DNA of 64,000 nt from assembly GCA_019635775.1 (NCBI GenBank), contig JAHBYU010000012.1, positions 88,323 through 152,322 of the forward strand. Reading direction: 5' to 3'. A program made the position numbers and the translations under genes. This stretch comes from Rhizobiaceae bacterium (lineage in GTDB: Bacteria; Pseudomonadota; Alphaproteobacteria; Rhizobiales; Rhizobiaceae). Positions 8,036 through 17,128 of the stretch are shown piece after piece. The notes under the pieces are model-generated. The model made no database searches. It saw nothing but the letters and a program-made list of their open reading frames with translations, and was not told the origin of the DNA. Each line of letters starts with the position of its first letter. The first letter of the stretch is position 1.

Positions 8036-9010
8036 ATGTGGGATTTCGAGATCGGCAGGACGCTCGGCATCGTCGTCCGTACCTGGCCCTTCGTCATCCT
8101 GCGCATCACCGTCTATTTCGGCATCACCGTGGCCTACATCCTGGCCACCGGGACCGGCGCGGGAGTTGGCTACGGCGTCGGCCAAGTTGCTGGCGAGGGC
8201 GGGCCGACGAGTTTCGCCCTCTGGGGCGGGATCTTCGGGTTCGGCCTTGTCTCGATGCTGCTCTACTGGCTTCGCGAATACATTCTCTACATGGTCAAGG
8301 CCGGCCACATCGCAGTGATGGTCGAGTTGATCGACGGCCATGATGTCCCCGCGGGACAGAACCAGATCGGCTACGCGCAGGCAATCGTGCGCGAACGCTT
8401 TGCGGAGGCCAACGTGCTCTTCGTCCTGGACCAGCTCATAAAGGGTGTGGTTCGGGTTATCACCGGCATGATTGGCGGCCTCACGGCGTTGCTGCCGATC
8501 CCGGGTCTCAACGGCGTCGCGATATTCGCCAATGCCGTGATTCGCATGTCACTCACCTATGTCGACGAGATAATCCTGGGCTACAACATCCGTCGGAAAA
8601 GCACCGCACCCTTCGAGACAGGACGGCAGGGCGTTGTGCTTTATGCCCAGAACGGCAGGACGATGCTGAAGAACGCCATATGGCTCACTGTCATGACGTG
8701 GGTGCTGGCCATCGTCATCTTCTTCATGACGCTCGCCCCGGCAGCCGCGATCCTTTACGCCATGCCCGGCCAACTCGCAGGCTGGTCGTTCGTGCTTGCC
8801 ATCGTTTTCGCCTGGGCTTTCATCTCGGCGTTCATCGAACCTTTCGTCATCGCCGCGCTGATGCAGGTCTATTTCAGGGTCATTGAGGGTCAGGTGCCGG
8901 ACCCTGCCTGGGACGCACGCCTGGCCGAAACCTCGAAACAGTTCCGCGAACTCAAGGATCGGGCGCTTGCGTCGATGGGCGGCTCGCATCCGGATGGCAG
9001 CCCGGCCTAA
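8036..9010 (+). CDS. Conserved multi-pass membrane protein of unknown function
   Basis: No named family is recognised. The 324-residue protein has predicted membrane segments near residues 18-38, 58-86, 138-170, 213-242 and 250-278. The second is long and the third could be a helical hairpin, so about five to seven helices are likely. A hydrophilic region at 90-130 (HIAVMVELIDGHDVPAGQNQ) contains a short acidic stretch. The C-terminus (about 282-324) is soluble and charged. The ATG at 8036 follows AAGGTGAGGG. A CTATAC box (7999-8004) in the short gap after ddl may be part of a promoter. The next gene encodes a deacetylase-fold enzyme 68 bp downstream. Confidence 0.7.
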   Translation: MWDFEIGRTLGIVVRTWPFVILRITVYFGITVAYILATGTGAGVGYGVGQVAGEGGPTSFALWGGIFGFGLVSMLLYWLREYILYMVKAGHIAVMVELIDGHDVPAGQNQIGYAQAIVRERFAEANVLFVLDQLIKGVVRVITGMIGGLTALLPIPGLNGVAIFANAVIRMSLTYVDEIILGYNIRRKSTAPFETGRQGVVLYAQNGRTMLKNAIWLTVMTWVLAIVIFFMTLAPAAAILYAMPGQLAGWSFVLAIVFAWAFISAFIEPFVIAALMQVYFRVIEGQVPDPAWDARLAETSKQFRELKDRALASMGGSHPDGSPA

Positions 9011-9078
9011 GCTGTGAACATCGGGCTTATCCGGCCGCAAGGCGTGGAAACCGCGCGGCTGCGCCCCTATATCGGGAC

Positions 9079-10005
9079 ATGGTCACCCGACTTTATTCCC
9101 ACCCGATCTATCTGGAGCACCTGACTCCAGCCGGCCATCCGGAGCGCCCGGACCGGTTGCGCGTCATCGAGCGGGTTCTGGAAGACGAGAAGTTCGCCTA
9201 TCTGGATCGCGTCGAGGCTCCCGAAGGCGACCCGCAAACCATCCTCTATGCCCATCCGCAATCGTTCGTGGACAAGGTTCGTGCAGCCATCCCCGCCGAA
9301 GGTTTGGAACGCATCGAGGCAGACACCTGCGTCAGTCCGAAAAGCTGGCTGGCGACGCTGACCGCCATCGGCGCGGCCAACGCCGCCGTGGACGACGTCT
9401 TTTCCGGCGCGGCGGACAATGTGTTCGTCGCTTCCCGGCCGCCCGGCCATCACGCGGAAAAGGCCACGGCGATGGGATTTTGCCTGTTCAACCACGCCGC
9501 CATCGCCGCCCGTCATGCCCAAAAGGCGCATGGCGCGGAGCGTGTCGCCATCGTCGACTGGGACGTGCACCACGGCAACGGAACGCAGGACATCTTCTGG
9601 GACGATCCGAGCGTGCTCTACTGCTCGACGCACCAGATGCCGCTCTATCCGGGCACCGGCGCAGCCAATGAGACCGGTGCGGGCAACATCGTCAACGCCC
9701 CGCTCGCGCCACAGACAGGCAGCGATGTCTTTCGCGAGGCGTTGCGTTCGCGCGTCCTGCCCGCTATCGAAAATTTTGCGCCGGACCTGATCATCATTTC
9801 CGCGGGCTTCGACGCGCATCACCGCGATCCGCTTGCCCAGATCAATCTGGTCGAGGACGATTTCGACTGGGCAACGGGGCAACTGATGGAAAGCGCTTCG
9901 CGCGATTGCGGCGGCAGGCTCGTCAGCCTTCTCGAGGGAGGATATGACCTGCACGGCCTGGCTTTTTCGGTTGCGGCCCATGTCAGCCGCATGATGAGGG
10001 GATGA
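9079..10005 (+). CDS. Histone-deacetylase-fold hydrolase (acetylpolyamine/acetoin-utilisation type)
   Basis: This 308-residue cytosolic protein has the arginase/deacetylase fold used to remove acetyl or acyl groups from amines. The active-site elements are in order: SRPPGHHAE with the tandem His, [24 protein letters not shown] supplying two zinc ligands, and [12 protein letters not shown] supplying the third. The LLEGGYD motif closes the site near residue 285. Bacterial members act on acetylpolyamines or similar small molecules, and the substrate here is not evident. It overlaps the start region of xseB. Confidence 0.88.
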   Translation: MVTRLYSHPIYLEHLTPAGHPERPDRLRVIERVLEDEKFAYLDRVEAPEGDPQTILYAHPQSFVDKVRAAIPAEGLERIEADTCVSPKSWLATLTAIGAANAAVDDVFSGAADNVFVASRPPGHHAEKATAMGFCLFNHAAIAARHAQKAHGAERVAIVDWDVHHGNGTQDIFWDDPSVLYCSTHQMPLYPGTGAANETGAGNIVNAPLAPQTGSDVFREALRSRVLPAIENFAPDLIIISAGFDAHHRDPLAQINLVEDDFDWATGQLMESASRDCGGRLVSLLEGGYDLHGLAFSVAAHVSRMMRG

Positions 10006-10007
10006 CC

Positions 10008-10259
10008 ATGTCCGACGAGGCGAACGAAGACATCAAGACCATGAGCTTCGAGAAGGCGCTCGAGGCGCTGGAAAAGATCGTCGACGACCTAGAGCGCGGC
10101 GATGTTCCGCTCGACCAGTCGATCCGCATCTACGAACGCGGCGAGGCGCTCAAGGCGCATTGCGATCGCCTGCTGAAGGCAGCCGAGGATCGCGTGGAAA
10201 AAATACGCCTGTCCCGCGACGGCAAGCCCGCGGGTACGGAGCCGCTCGACCCTGAATGA
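10008..10259 (+). CDS. xseB: Exodeoxyribonuclease VII small subunit
   Basis: XseB associates with several copies per XseA to form exonuclease VII, which trims single-stranded DNA. The family core [18 protein letters not shown] is followed by [22 protein letters not shown], which forms a coiled coil. The length (83 from this start) is normal. The ATG at 10008 is preferred over the ATG at 10002, which overlaps the upstream stop. The reason is that GAGGGG (9996-10001) would abut the first but lies 6 bases from the second. Related genomes place xseB directly before dxs. Here several genes lie between them. Confidence 0.92.
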   Translation: MSDEANEDIKTMSFEKALEALEKIVDDLERGDVPLDQSIRIYERGEALKAHCDRLLKAAEDRVEKIRLSRDGKPAGTEPLDPE

Positions 10260-10325
10260 TTTGAGCGCTTGCTTCCCGGACCCGCAGGATATTCATTGAG
10301 CCTGTGGGGCAGGAAGGTCGACAAT

Positions 10326-11777
10326 ATGCTTAACTTGGGGGAACGTTACGGCGGGTTGGTTCATGGAGCCGGCTGTCCCTGTCATACCCCGGCGGTCCTT
10401 GAACTCAACCGGCGTCTTTCCGAAGGACTGAATCGCCGCTCGACCTTGAAGGGCATAGCGGCAAGTTTCGCTGCGGCAGCACTTGGTGGCGGGCCGGTGG
10501 CCGCGCAGGAGGCCGGAAAGCCGCTATTGTTCTCAAATGTGCGCGTTTTCGACGGCAGGCAGGGCGCGCTTCTCGAAGGAGTAAGCGTTCTCGTCAAAGG
10601 CAACCGCATCCAGGCGCTTGTCCCTGCCGCAGATATGGTTACGGACGCGGATGTGATCGACTGCGGTGGTCGGGTTCTGATGCCCGGCCTTATCGACTCG
10701 CACTGGCACTCGATGCTGGCGGGTATTCCCGAGCTCGTCGCCATGACGGCTGACGTTCCTTACGTGCATCTGGTCGCGGCGCAGCAGGCGGAAGCCACGC
10801 TTCTGCGCGGGTTCACAACCGTGCGTGATGTTGGCGGTCCCGCCTTCTCGCTCAAGCGAGCGATAGACGAAGGGAGGTTCCCGGGGCCACGAATATTCCC
10901 TTCGGGCGCGATGATTTCGCAGACCTCCGGGCACGGCGACTTCCGGTTCCGCTATGAGGTGCCACGTGGCTCGGGCAACGATATTTCCCATGCCGAGGCT
11001 GCCGGCATATCCGCGATCGTGGACGGCGTGCCGGAGGTGTTGCGACGCGTGCGCGAGCAACTGATGCTCGGAGCCAGCCAGATCAAGATCATGGTCGGCG
11101 GTGGCGTATCCTCCGCCTACGATCCGATCGATGCAAACCAGTTCCTCCCGGATGAGATTCGCGCCGCGGTCGACGCCACTACGGATTGGGGCACATATGT
11201 CTGCGCCCACGTCTACACGTCGGCCGGCATCAATCGGGCCATCGACAATGGCGTGAAATGCATCGAGCACGGCCAGCTGGCGGACGAGGACACGGTGCGC
11301 CGAATGGCTGATACCGGCACATGGTGGAGCCTGCAGCCTTTCCTGGCGGACGAGGATTCCAATCCCAAGTCCGATCCCCTCATGCGCCAGCAGCAGGAAG
11401 AGATCGCAGTCGGAACGGTACGCGCCTTCGAACTGTGCCAGAAGCACAAGGTCAAGGTGGCATGGGGTACTGACATACTGTTCAATCCGCGCGGAACATC
11501 CAGCCAGGGAAGACAGCTTGCCAAGCTGGCCCGTTGGTTCGACAACGTGGAAATCCTGCGCATGGCGACTGGACACGCAGGCGATCTGCTGGCACTTTCA
11601 GGCGAACGTAGCCCCTATCGTGGAAAGCTCGGCGTCATCGAAGCTGGAGCCTTCGCCGACATGATTGTTGTCGACGGAGACCCGTTGAAGAACATCGAGC
11701 TGGTTTCCGATCCGGAGGCCAATTTCCGGATGATCGTCAGGGACGGACGCATCCACAAGGACACGTTGAGGGGATGA
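10326..11777 (+). CDS. Tat-exported metal-dependent amidohydrolase (prolidase/imidazolonepropionase-like)
   Basis: The 483-residue protein is an amidohydrolase-superfamily (beta/alpha)8 enzyme. Metal-site motifs appear in order: LIDSHWHSML (HxH), KIMVGGG (probably the carboxylated Lys), VCAHVYT, KCIEHGQL and the catalytic Asp in VAWGTDILFN. The C-terminal DMIVVDGDPL is typical of the prolidase-like branch, which hydrolyses N-acyl or Xaa-Pro substrates. The start at 10326 has AGGAAGG upstream. The N-terminus is unusual: a Cys-Pro-Cys-His motif (17-20) precedes a twin-arginine signal (R37-R38, then SFAAAALGGG), so export by Tat is likely. It overlaps the outer-membrane protein gene downstream. 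The exact substrate is unknown. Confidence 0.83.
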   Translation: MLNLGERYGGLVHGAGCPCHTPAVLELNRRLSEGLNRRSTLKGIAASFAAAALGGGPVAAQEAGKPLLFSNVRVFDGRQGALLEGVSVLVKGNRIQALVPAADMVTDADVIDCGGRVLMPGLIDSHWHSMLAGIPELVAMTADVPYVHLVAAQQAEATLLRGFTTVRDVGGPAFSLKRAIDEGRFPGPRIFPSGAMISQTSGHGDFRFRYEVPRGSGNDISHAEAAGISAIVDGVPEVLRRVREQLMLGASQIKIMVGGGVSSAYDPIDANQFLPDEIRAAVDATTDWGTYVCAHVYTSAGINRAIDNGVKCIEHGQLADEDTVRRMADTGTWWSLQPFLADEDSNPKSDPLMRQQQEEIAVGTVRAFELCQKHKVKVAWGTDILFNPRGTSSQGRQLAKLARWFDNVEILRMATGHAGDLLALSGERSPYRGKLGVIEAGAFADMIVVDGDPLKNIELVSDPEANFRMIVRDGRIHKDTLRG

Positions 11778-11782
11778 CTGCG

Positions 11783-12589
11783 ATGAAGGCCGGGATTGCG
11801 TCGGGCGTGTTTGCGGCGGGGCTACTCTGTTCCGGAGCGGCATTGGCGGCGGACCCGGGTGTGATGGAGGAGCCGCCGGTCGGCGCGTCCGACTGGGTTG
11901 TCCAGGTGACACCCTATCTCTGGGCGTCTGGAATCGAGGGCGCGATATCACCGTTCACGCGCGCTCCGACGGTCAATGTCGACGTCCCGTTTTCCGATAT
12001 ATGGGACAGCCTGAACTTCGGCGGTTTTCTCAATATCGGGGCGCGGCGCGACCGCTTCGTGTTCTCCGGCGACATCATGTATGTGAACCTGTCGGATGCC
12101 GGTACGATAGGAACACTGCCAACGCTGCCCGGATTTCCCGGCGGCGCGGTCGATGCTTCACTGGATACCGTGCAGTTCTATGCGGCGGCGCTGGGTGGTT
12201 ACCGCGTGGTCGACACACCGGAGTTCACGCTGGATGCGATGGCCGGTGGCCGGTTCTGGTACATCTCAAACGACATCACCGTTAGCTACAACGGCTTCTC
12301 GCTTTCGCGCGGGGCGGATTTCACCTGGATCGATCCGCTTGTCGGAGCCCGCGCGTTGTACAACTTCAGCGACAAGGTCTCTGTGTTGGCGCAGGCCGAC
12401 ATTGGCGGTTTCGGAGTGGGCTCTGAACTGACGTGGTCGGTGCTTGGTACCTTCAACTACGTGTTCAACGATAACTGGTCCACCTCGGTGGGCTACAAGT
12501 ATCTTTCCGTCGACTACGCCGATGACGGCTATGTCTTCGACGTCGACATGTCCGGTCCGGTGGTGGGTTTCACCTATCGTTTCAACTGA
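11783..12589 (+). CDS. Outer-membrane beta-barrel protein
   Basis: A signal peptide (MKAGIASGVFAAGLLCSGAA, cleavage after ALAA) precedes about 245 residues of alternating amphipathic strands. The mature chain contains VQVTPYLWASGIEG, then long aromatic-ended strands such as FVFSGDIMYVNL and STSVGYKYLSVDY, and it ends with FTYRFN, a C-terminus typical of barrels inserted by BamA. GAGGGG (11768-11773) supports the ATG at 11783. The ATG at 11774, which overlaps the amidohydrolase stop, is the alternative. The tight coupling suggests that barrel and amidohydrolase serve one substrate, for example entry and hydrolysis, but this is inference. No specific family was recognised. Confidence 0.75.
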   Translation: MKAGIASGVFAAGLLCSGAALAADPGVMEEPPVGASDWVVQVTPYLWASGIEGAISPFTRAPTVNVDVPFSDIWDSLNFGGFLNIGARRDRFVFSGDIMYVNLSDAGTIGTLPTLPGFPGGAVDASLDTVQFYAAALGGYRVVDTPEFTLDAMAGGRFWYISNDITVSYNGFSLSRGADFTWIDPLVGARALYNFSDKVSVLAQADIGGFGVGSELTWSVLGTFNYVFNDNWSTSVGYKYLSVDYADDGYVFDVDMSGPVVGFTYRFN

Positions 12590-12609
12590 CATGTCCTGAC
12601 ACGGTTGAT

Positions 12610-12652
12610 CCCGATGGCGATTTTCCCAGATTATGGGTCAATCGCCATCGGG
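12610..12652 (+). promoter_or_regulatory. Long hairpin covering the Shine-Dalgarno of the DUF2277 gene
   Basis: CCCGATGGCGATT (12610-12622) is perfectly complementary to AATCGCCATCGGG (12640-12652). Inside it CCCA (12625-12628) pairs with TGGG (12634-12637), leaving only a 2x2 internal loop and a 5-base apical loop. The 3' arm runs into GGGAGG (12650-12655), the ribosome-binding site of the ATG at 12661. No T-run follows. A translation-control hairpin, or a 3' end for the upstream outer-membrane protein mRNA, are the two readings. Confidence 0.65.
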
Positions 12653-12660
12653 AGGCCGCC

Positions 12661-12927
12661 ATGTGCCGCAACATCAGACAACTCTTCAACTTCGATCCGC
12701 CCGCGACGGACGACGAGGTGCGCAATGCCGCACTCCAGTTCGTGCGCAAGATCAGCGGTTCCACCAAGCCCTCGCAACGCAACGCCGAAGCGTTCGACCG
12801 GGCGGTTGATGCCATCCAGGCGAGCGTGCGCGAACTGATCGATTCCATGGAAACGACCCAGCCGCCGAAGAACCGCGAGGAAGAAGCGGCCAAGGCCCGT
12901 GCTCGCACGCTTATCCGTTTCGCCTGA
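12661..12927 (+). CDS. DUF2277 family protein
   Basis: The 88-residue product starts MCRNIRQLFNFDPPATDDEV, the hallmark of DUF2277 proteins, which are small, soluble and found mostly with housekeeping neighbours. The rest is helical and highly charged, ending in EEEAAKARARTLIRFA. No enzymatic residues are visible; the conserved Cys2 may matter. Its ribosome-binding site GGGAGG is partly inside a long hairpin, so translation may be regulated. The pirin gene follows 44 bp downstream. Confidence 0.82.
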   Translation: MCRNIRQLFNFDPPATDDEVRNAALQFVRKISGSTKPSQRNAEAFDRAVDAIQASVRELIDSMETTQPPKNREEEAAKARARTLIRFA

Positions 12928-12971
12928 GGTTCGGGCTTGGCTGCCGGACCGGTTCATAGCATCATGCGGCC

Positions 12972-13892
12972 ATGAGCTTCTTTCCCGGCACCGATCCCGA
13001 GGTTGGCCACAGGTTCGCCTGCGACGCACTCGAACTGATGGTGATACCGAACGCCAAGGATATTGGCGGTTTCGAGGTGCGCCGCGCGCTGCCGACCGCC
13101 AAACGCAGGCTGGTCGGTCCCTTCATCTTCTTCGACCGCATGGGGCCGGCCCTTTTGCGCGTGGGACAGGCGCTTGATGTGCGGCCACATCCCCATATCG
13201 GGCTCGCCACCGTGACCTATCTTTTCGACGGCAGGATCAGGCACCGCGATTCGCTCGGCACCGAAATGGTGATCGAGCCGGGCGACGTGAACCTGATGAC
13301 GGCAGGCCGCGGCATCGTGCACTCCGAGCGGACGCCGGAAGAGATGCGCGGCGCGCCGATGTCGGTGTCGGGTCTCCAGACATGGCTTGCGCTTCCCGAC
13401 GGCGGCGAGGAGGTTGCGCCGCTCTTCGAGAATACGGCGCGGCTTGAATTGCCCGAATTCGACGATGCTGGTGTTTCGGGGCGCGTCGTCATCGGAGCCT
13501 TCGACGGGCTGAAATCCCCCGTCCGCGCCGCTTCCGATACCCTTTATGCCGACGTCACCCTCAAACCCGGCGCCAGCGTGCGCATCCCCTCCGACGCGGA
13601 GGAGCGCGCCATATACACGCTTGACGGAACGGTCACGATCGCCGGCGACAGCTTCCCCGACAACAGGCTGCTGGTCTTCAAGCCGGGTGACGAGATCGTC
13701 GTTTCGTCGGAACGCGGCGCGCATTTCATGCTGTTCGGCGGCGCTTCGCTGGGTTCGAAACGCTACATCTGGTGGAATTTCGTTTCGTCCTCGAAGGAGC
13801 GGATCGAGCAGGCCAAGGAAGAGTGGAAGACCGGCCGCTTCGACATCGTTCCGGGCGACGACAAGGAATTCATCCCTCTGCCGCAAGGGTGA
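12972..13892 (+). CDS. Pirin family protein (bicupin)
   Basis: The 306-residue protein has the two cupin domains of the pirin family. The N-terminal domain (about 30-140) carries the metal ligands in [17 protein letters not shown] and the later HSERTPEE. The C-terminal domain (about 165-290) contains [20 protein letters not shown]. Bacterial pirins include quercetinase-like enzymes and regulators of central metabolism, so a cytosolic metal-dependent dioxygenase or redox sensor is possible. The start at 12972 lacks a strong Shine-Dalgarno. The dxs gene follows 73 bp later. Confidence 0.88.
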   Translation: MSFFPGTDPEVGHRFACDALELMVIPNAKDIGGFEVRRALPTAKRRLVGPFIFFDRMGPALLRVGQALDVRPHPHIGLATVTYLFDGRIRHRDSLGTEMVIEPGDVNLMTAGRGIVHSERTPEEMRGAPMSVSGLQTWLALPDGGEEVAPLFENTARLELPEFDDAGVSGRVVIGAFDGLKSPVRAASDTLYADVTLKPGASVRIPSDAEERAIYTLDGTVTIAGDSFPDNRLLVFKPGDEIVVSSERGAHFMLFGGASLGSKRYIWWNFVSSSKERIEQAKEEWKTGRFDIVPGDDKEFIPLPQG

Positions 13893-13965
13893 CGCCTTTA
13901 CGTTTACATGCCGCCGTGCCGCCTCTCTTGCGGACCATGCTCGCCATCTGGACAAGGTGACGCCG

Positions 13966-15882
13966 ATGAACGCCAGACCGAATACGCCGCTTCTCGACAA
14001 GGTCAAGGTTCCGGCCGATCTTCGCCGGCTGCCCGAAAGCGACCTGCCGCAGCTTGCCGCCGAATTGCGCGCCGAGCTGATCGACGCGGTGTCTGTGACC
14101 GGAGGGCATCTCGGCGCCGGGCTTGGCGTGGTCGAACTGACTGTCGCGCTTCATCATGTCTTCGACACGCCGTCCGACCGCCTGATTTGGGATGTCGGCC
14201 ACCAGGCCTACCCCCACAAGATATTGACCGGCCGCCGCGACCGCATCCGTACGCTACGGGCGGAGGGGGGACTTTCCGGCTTCACTAGGCGCTCGGAGAG
14301 CGAATACGATCCATTCGGCGCGGCGCACTCATCGACTTCCATTTCGGCAGGTCTGGGCATGGCGGTCGCGCGCGACCTCAAGGGCGCGTGCAACAACGTC
14401 ATAGTGGTGATCGGTGACGGCGCCATGTCCGCCGGCATGGCATACGAGGCCATGAACAATGCAGGGGCGCTCGACGCCCGGCTTGTGGTTATCCTGAACG
14501 ACAACGACATGTCGATTGCGCCGCCGACGGGCGCAATGAGCGCCTATCTGGCGCGCCTTGTATCGGGCCGGACATATCGTTCGCTGCGCGACACGGCAAA
14601 GCAACTGGCCAAGAAGCTCCCGAAATTCTTGGCCGAGAAGGCGCGCCGGTCAGAGGAATACGCACGCGGCTTCCTCACCGGCGGTACGCTCTTCGAGGAA
14701 CTGGGCTTCTACTATGTCGGGCCGATCGACGGCCACAATCTCGAACACATGCTGCCTGTCCTGAAGAACGTTCGCGATACGATCGACGGTCCGGTGCTGA
14801 TCCATGTGGTCACCCAGAAGGGCAAGGGCTATGCGCCCGCCGAGGCCGCCGCCGACAAATACCATGGCGTCAACCGCTTCGACGTCATCACCGGGGCCCA
14901 GGCGAAGCCGCCGGCCAACGCGCCAGCCTACACACGCGTCTTTGCCGACACGCTGGTTGAGGAGGCGGCGCGCGACGAGCGCATCGTGGCCGTCACGGCC
15001 GCCATGCCGTCCGGTACCGGACTGGACCTGTTTGGCGAATTGTTTCCTTCGCGTACCTTCGATGTCGGAATTGCCGAGCAGCATGCGGTGACATTCGCGG
15101 CCGGTCTTGCGACGGAAGGCCTGAAGCCCTTCGCGGCCATCTATTCCACCTTCCTGCAGCGCGGCTACGACCAGATCGTGCACGACGTTGCGTTGCAGAA
15201 CCTGCCGGTGCGCTTCCCGATTGACCGCGCAGGCTTTGTGGGAGCGGACGGCGCGACACATTGCGGCGCGTTCGACACCACTTTTCTGGCCAGCCTGCCG
15301 GGCATGGTCGTCATGGCGGCCGGGGACGAAGCCGAGCTTCGCCATATGGTTCGTACCGCAGCGGACTATGATGAGGGACCGATTTCCTTCCGCTATCCCC
15401 GCGGCAACGGTGTCGGCGTCGACATGCCCGAGCGCGGCTCCGTGCTGGAAATCGGCAAGGGCAGGGTGCTACGCGAAGGCAGCAAGGTCGCGCTTCTTTC
15501 TTTCGGCACGCGGCTTGCAGACTGCCTGCTCGCGGCCGAGGAGCTTTCCGCCGCCGGCCTTTCCACAACGGTTGCCGATGCCCGTTTCGCCAAGCCGCTG
15601 GACGAGGATCTCGTTCGAAGGCTGGCTCGGGAGCATGAGGTTCTTGTCACCGTGGAGGAGGGCGCGATTGGCGGTTTCGCCACTCAGGTCCTTCACTTCC
15701 TCGCGCATCAGGGGCTGCTGGAAAGCGGCGTCAAAGTAAGGCCGCTTGTGCTGCCCGATGCATTTACCGATCATGCTAAGCCAGAAAAGATGTATGCCGA
15801 GGCCGGGCTTGACGCGGCGGGGATCGTTCGGACGGTTTTTGCCGCACTCGGAAGCCGCGCTAGCCAAGCAGCCCGTGCCTAG
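13966..15882 (+). CDS. dxs: 1-deoxy-D-xylulose-5-phosphate synthase
   Basis: DXS condenses pyruvate and glyceraldehyde 3-phosphate, the entry to the MEP isoprenoid pathway; ispH for the final step is also in this window. The 638-residue length is normal. The thiamine diphosphate site is [18 protein letters not shown] near residue 150. The transketolase-like middle domain has [18 protein letters not shown] and [12 protein letters not shown]. The frame is open far upstream, but the family N-terminus ([20 protein letters not shown]) begins at the ATG at 13966, with AAGGTG upstream. In related genomes it follows xseB directly. Confidence 0.96.
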   Translation: MNARPNTPLLDKVKVPADLRRLPESDLPQLAAELRAELIDAVSVTGGHLGAGLGVVELTVALHHVFDTPSDRLIWDVGHQAYPHKILTGRRDRIRTLRAEGGLSGFTRRSESEYDPFGAAHSSTSISAGLGMAVARDLKGACNNVIVVIGDGAMSAGMAYEAMNNAGALDARLVVILNDNDMSIAPPTGAMSAYLARLVSGRTYRSLRDTAKQLAKKLPKFLAEKARRSEEYARGFLTGGTLFEELGFYYVGPIDGHNLEHMLPVLKNVRDTIDGPVLIHVVTQKGKGYAPAEAAADKYHGVNRFDVITGAQAKPPANAPAYTRVFADTLVEEAARDERIVAVTAAMPSGTGLDLFGELFPSRTFDVGIAEQHAVTFAAGLATEGLKPFAAIYSTFLQRGYDQIVHDVALQNLPVRFPIDRAGFVGADGATHCGAFDTTFLASLPGMVVMAAGDEAELRHMVRTAADYDEGPISFRYPRGNGVGVDMPERGSVLEIGKGRVLREGSKVALLSFGTRLADCLLAAEELSAAGLSTTVADARFAKPLDEDLVRRLAREHEVLVTVEEGAIGGFATQVLHFLAHQGLLESGVKVRPLVLPDAFTDHAKPEKMYAEAGLDAAGIVRTVFAALGSRASQAARA

Positions 15883-16023
15883 CGAAGGCTCGCCGTTAAC
15901 CTCTTGAGGCGGTCACTAACCGGCTGTTTACGCTGCGCCTTGGCACTTTGCTTACCTTGTCTCTTGGCCGTTTCTTAGCGCTGTCCTGCTATTCGTTCCC
16001 TTCGCAAGGGGAGTTCTGGCGGG

Positions 16024-16311
16024 ATGAAAGCGCTTTTCAGCGCAACGTTTGTAGTATTGCTTGCTGTTCCGATGGGCGTGCCGTCGGTTGCCCAGCCGCG
16101 CTACGACCGCAAGCTCGAAGAAGCCGTTATGGCAATCGTCGCCTCGAAGGTGGGCGATATCAGGGGCGGTTTTGGGCTGGACGCAAGGCCGGGGATGGTC
16201 GTCGTGCAGGACTATTTCGTCAGTGCGGCTACCGAAGCGCAATCGGTCGCGGTCCCGAAAGGCATGTCGCGCGCAGTCGAAGGCGCCGCCATTTCGACTT
16301 CCATGCGCTAG
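16024..16311 (+). CDS. Small exported protein of unknown function
   Basis: No family is recognised. The 95 residues begin with a signal peptide (MKALFSATFVVLLAVPMGVP, cleavage near SVAQ). The mature part is about 72 residues and starts with a charged helix (DRKLEEAVMAIVASKVGDIRG), followed by a beta-rich segment. There is no Cys. GGGGAG lies 15 bases before the ATG, inside a small CCCTT-CGC-AAGGG hairpin, and GGCGGG lies close to it. It sits between dxs and tlyA in the same orientation. A periplasmic location is likely, and the function is unknown. Confidence 0.6.
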   Translation: MKALFSATFVVLLAVPMGVPSVAQPRYDRKLEEAVMAIVASKVGDIRGGFGLDARPGMVVVQDYFVSAATEAQSVAVPKGMSRAVEGAAISTSMR

Positions 16312-16337
16312 ATCACTTGCCGGGCTTGCCTAAAGAC

Positions 16338-16357
16338 CCTTCCTTCTCCAAGGAAGG
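16338..16357 (+). promoter_or_regulatory. Shine-Dalgarno hairpin before tlyA
   Basis: CCTTCCTT (16338-16345) is perfectly complementary to AAGGAAGG (16350-16357) around a 4-base loop CTCC. AAGGAAGG is the Shine-Dalgarno of the tlyA ATG at 16361, so the first arm is a built-in anti-Shine-Dalgarno. This can limit translation unless the hairpin is opened, for example by ribosomes, heat or a binding factor. No T-run follows. Confidence 0.65.
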
Positions 16358-16360
16358 ACG

Positions 16361-17128
16361 ATGGCGACTGCTGCCGCGACAAACGATGAACGCATGAGGC
16401 TTGACGAACTTCTCGTCAGGCGGGGCCTCTACGCGACCCGTTCGCGCGCCCGCGATGCGATAGAACGCGGGTCCGTGATCGTCGGCACGAAAGTCGTCCT
16501 CAAGCCAGGCCAGTCTGTGGCGTCGTCGTCCGATATCCGCGTCGATGATCCCGCGTCAGCCTATGTCTCGCGGGCCGCGCTGAAGCTTGTCGCCGGTCTC
16601 GATCATTTCCGCCTTGATCCCGCGGGCGTCCATGCGCTTGACATCGGCGCGTCCACGGGCGGTTTCACGCAGGTGCTTCTGGAGCGCGGCGCGACTCATG
16701 TGGTTGCGCTTGATGTCGGCCACGGCCAGCTTGACAGGAGCCTTCGCAACGACGCGCGCGTCACCGTCATCGAGGGGCTGAACGCTCGTGACCTGACAGG
16801 TGAGGATCTGGAGGGAAGGCGCCCGGATTTCGTCGTGTCCGACGTATCCTTTATTTCACTTCGGCTTGCCCTGCCGCCTGCTCTGGCGCTCGCGGCGCAG
16901 GGCGCCAAAGGGGTGTTTCTGGTCAAGCCGCAGTTCGAGGCGGGTCGTGAAGCCATCGGAAAGGGCGGCATCCTCCGAAACCCTGAAGATGGACCCCGCA
17001 TCGCCGATAGCCTCCACCAATGGCTGGGCGCGCAGCCCGGCTGGCGCGCAATCGGCGTCTGCCCTTCCCCCATCGAAGGCGGCGACGGCAACCGCGAATT
17101 CCTGCTCGCCGGAGTGAAGGACAGATGA
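16361..17128 (+). CDS. tlyA: TlyA-family rRNA (cytidine-2'-O)-methyltransferase
   Basis: TlyA proteins methylate ribose 2'-O positions of rRNA; the mycobacterial enzyme's activity is linked to capreomycin sensitivity, and the family is often mislabelled hemolysin. Residues about 9-70 form an S4 RNA-binding domain (MRLDELLVRRGLYATRSRAR). Residues about 75-250 form an FtsJ-like methyltransferase with the SAM-binding ALDIGASTGGFTQVLL and catalytic-fold motifs ALDVGHGQL and DFVVSDVSFISL. The length of 255 is normal. The ATG at 16361 has a perfect AAGGAAGG that is locked in a hairpin. It overlaps the next RNA methyltransferase gene by ATGA. Confidence 0.9.
   Translation: MATAAATNDERMRLDELLVRRGLYATRSRARDAIERGSVIVGTKVVLKPGQSVASSSDIRVDDPASAYVSRAALKLVAGLDHFRLDPAGVHALDIGASTGGFTQVLLERGATHVVALDVGHGQLDRSLRNDARVTVIEGLNARDLTGEDLEGRRPDFVVSDVSFISLRLALPPALALAAQGAKGVFLVKPQFEAGREAIGKGGILRNPEDGPRIADSLHQWLGAQPGWRAIGVCPSPIEGGDGNREFLLAGVKDR

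Noticed and set aside
6866-8341. 491-codon minus-strand frame over ddl
   Set aside because: Antisense to a fully conserved D-Ala-D-Ala ligase; no conserved features in its translation.
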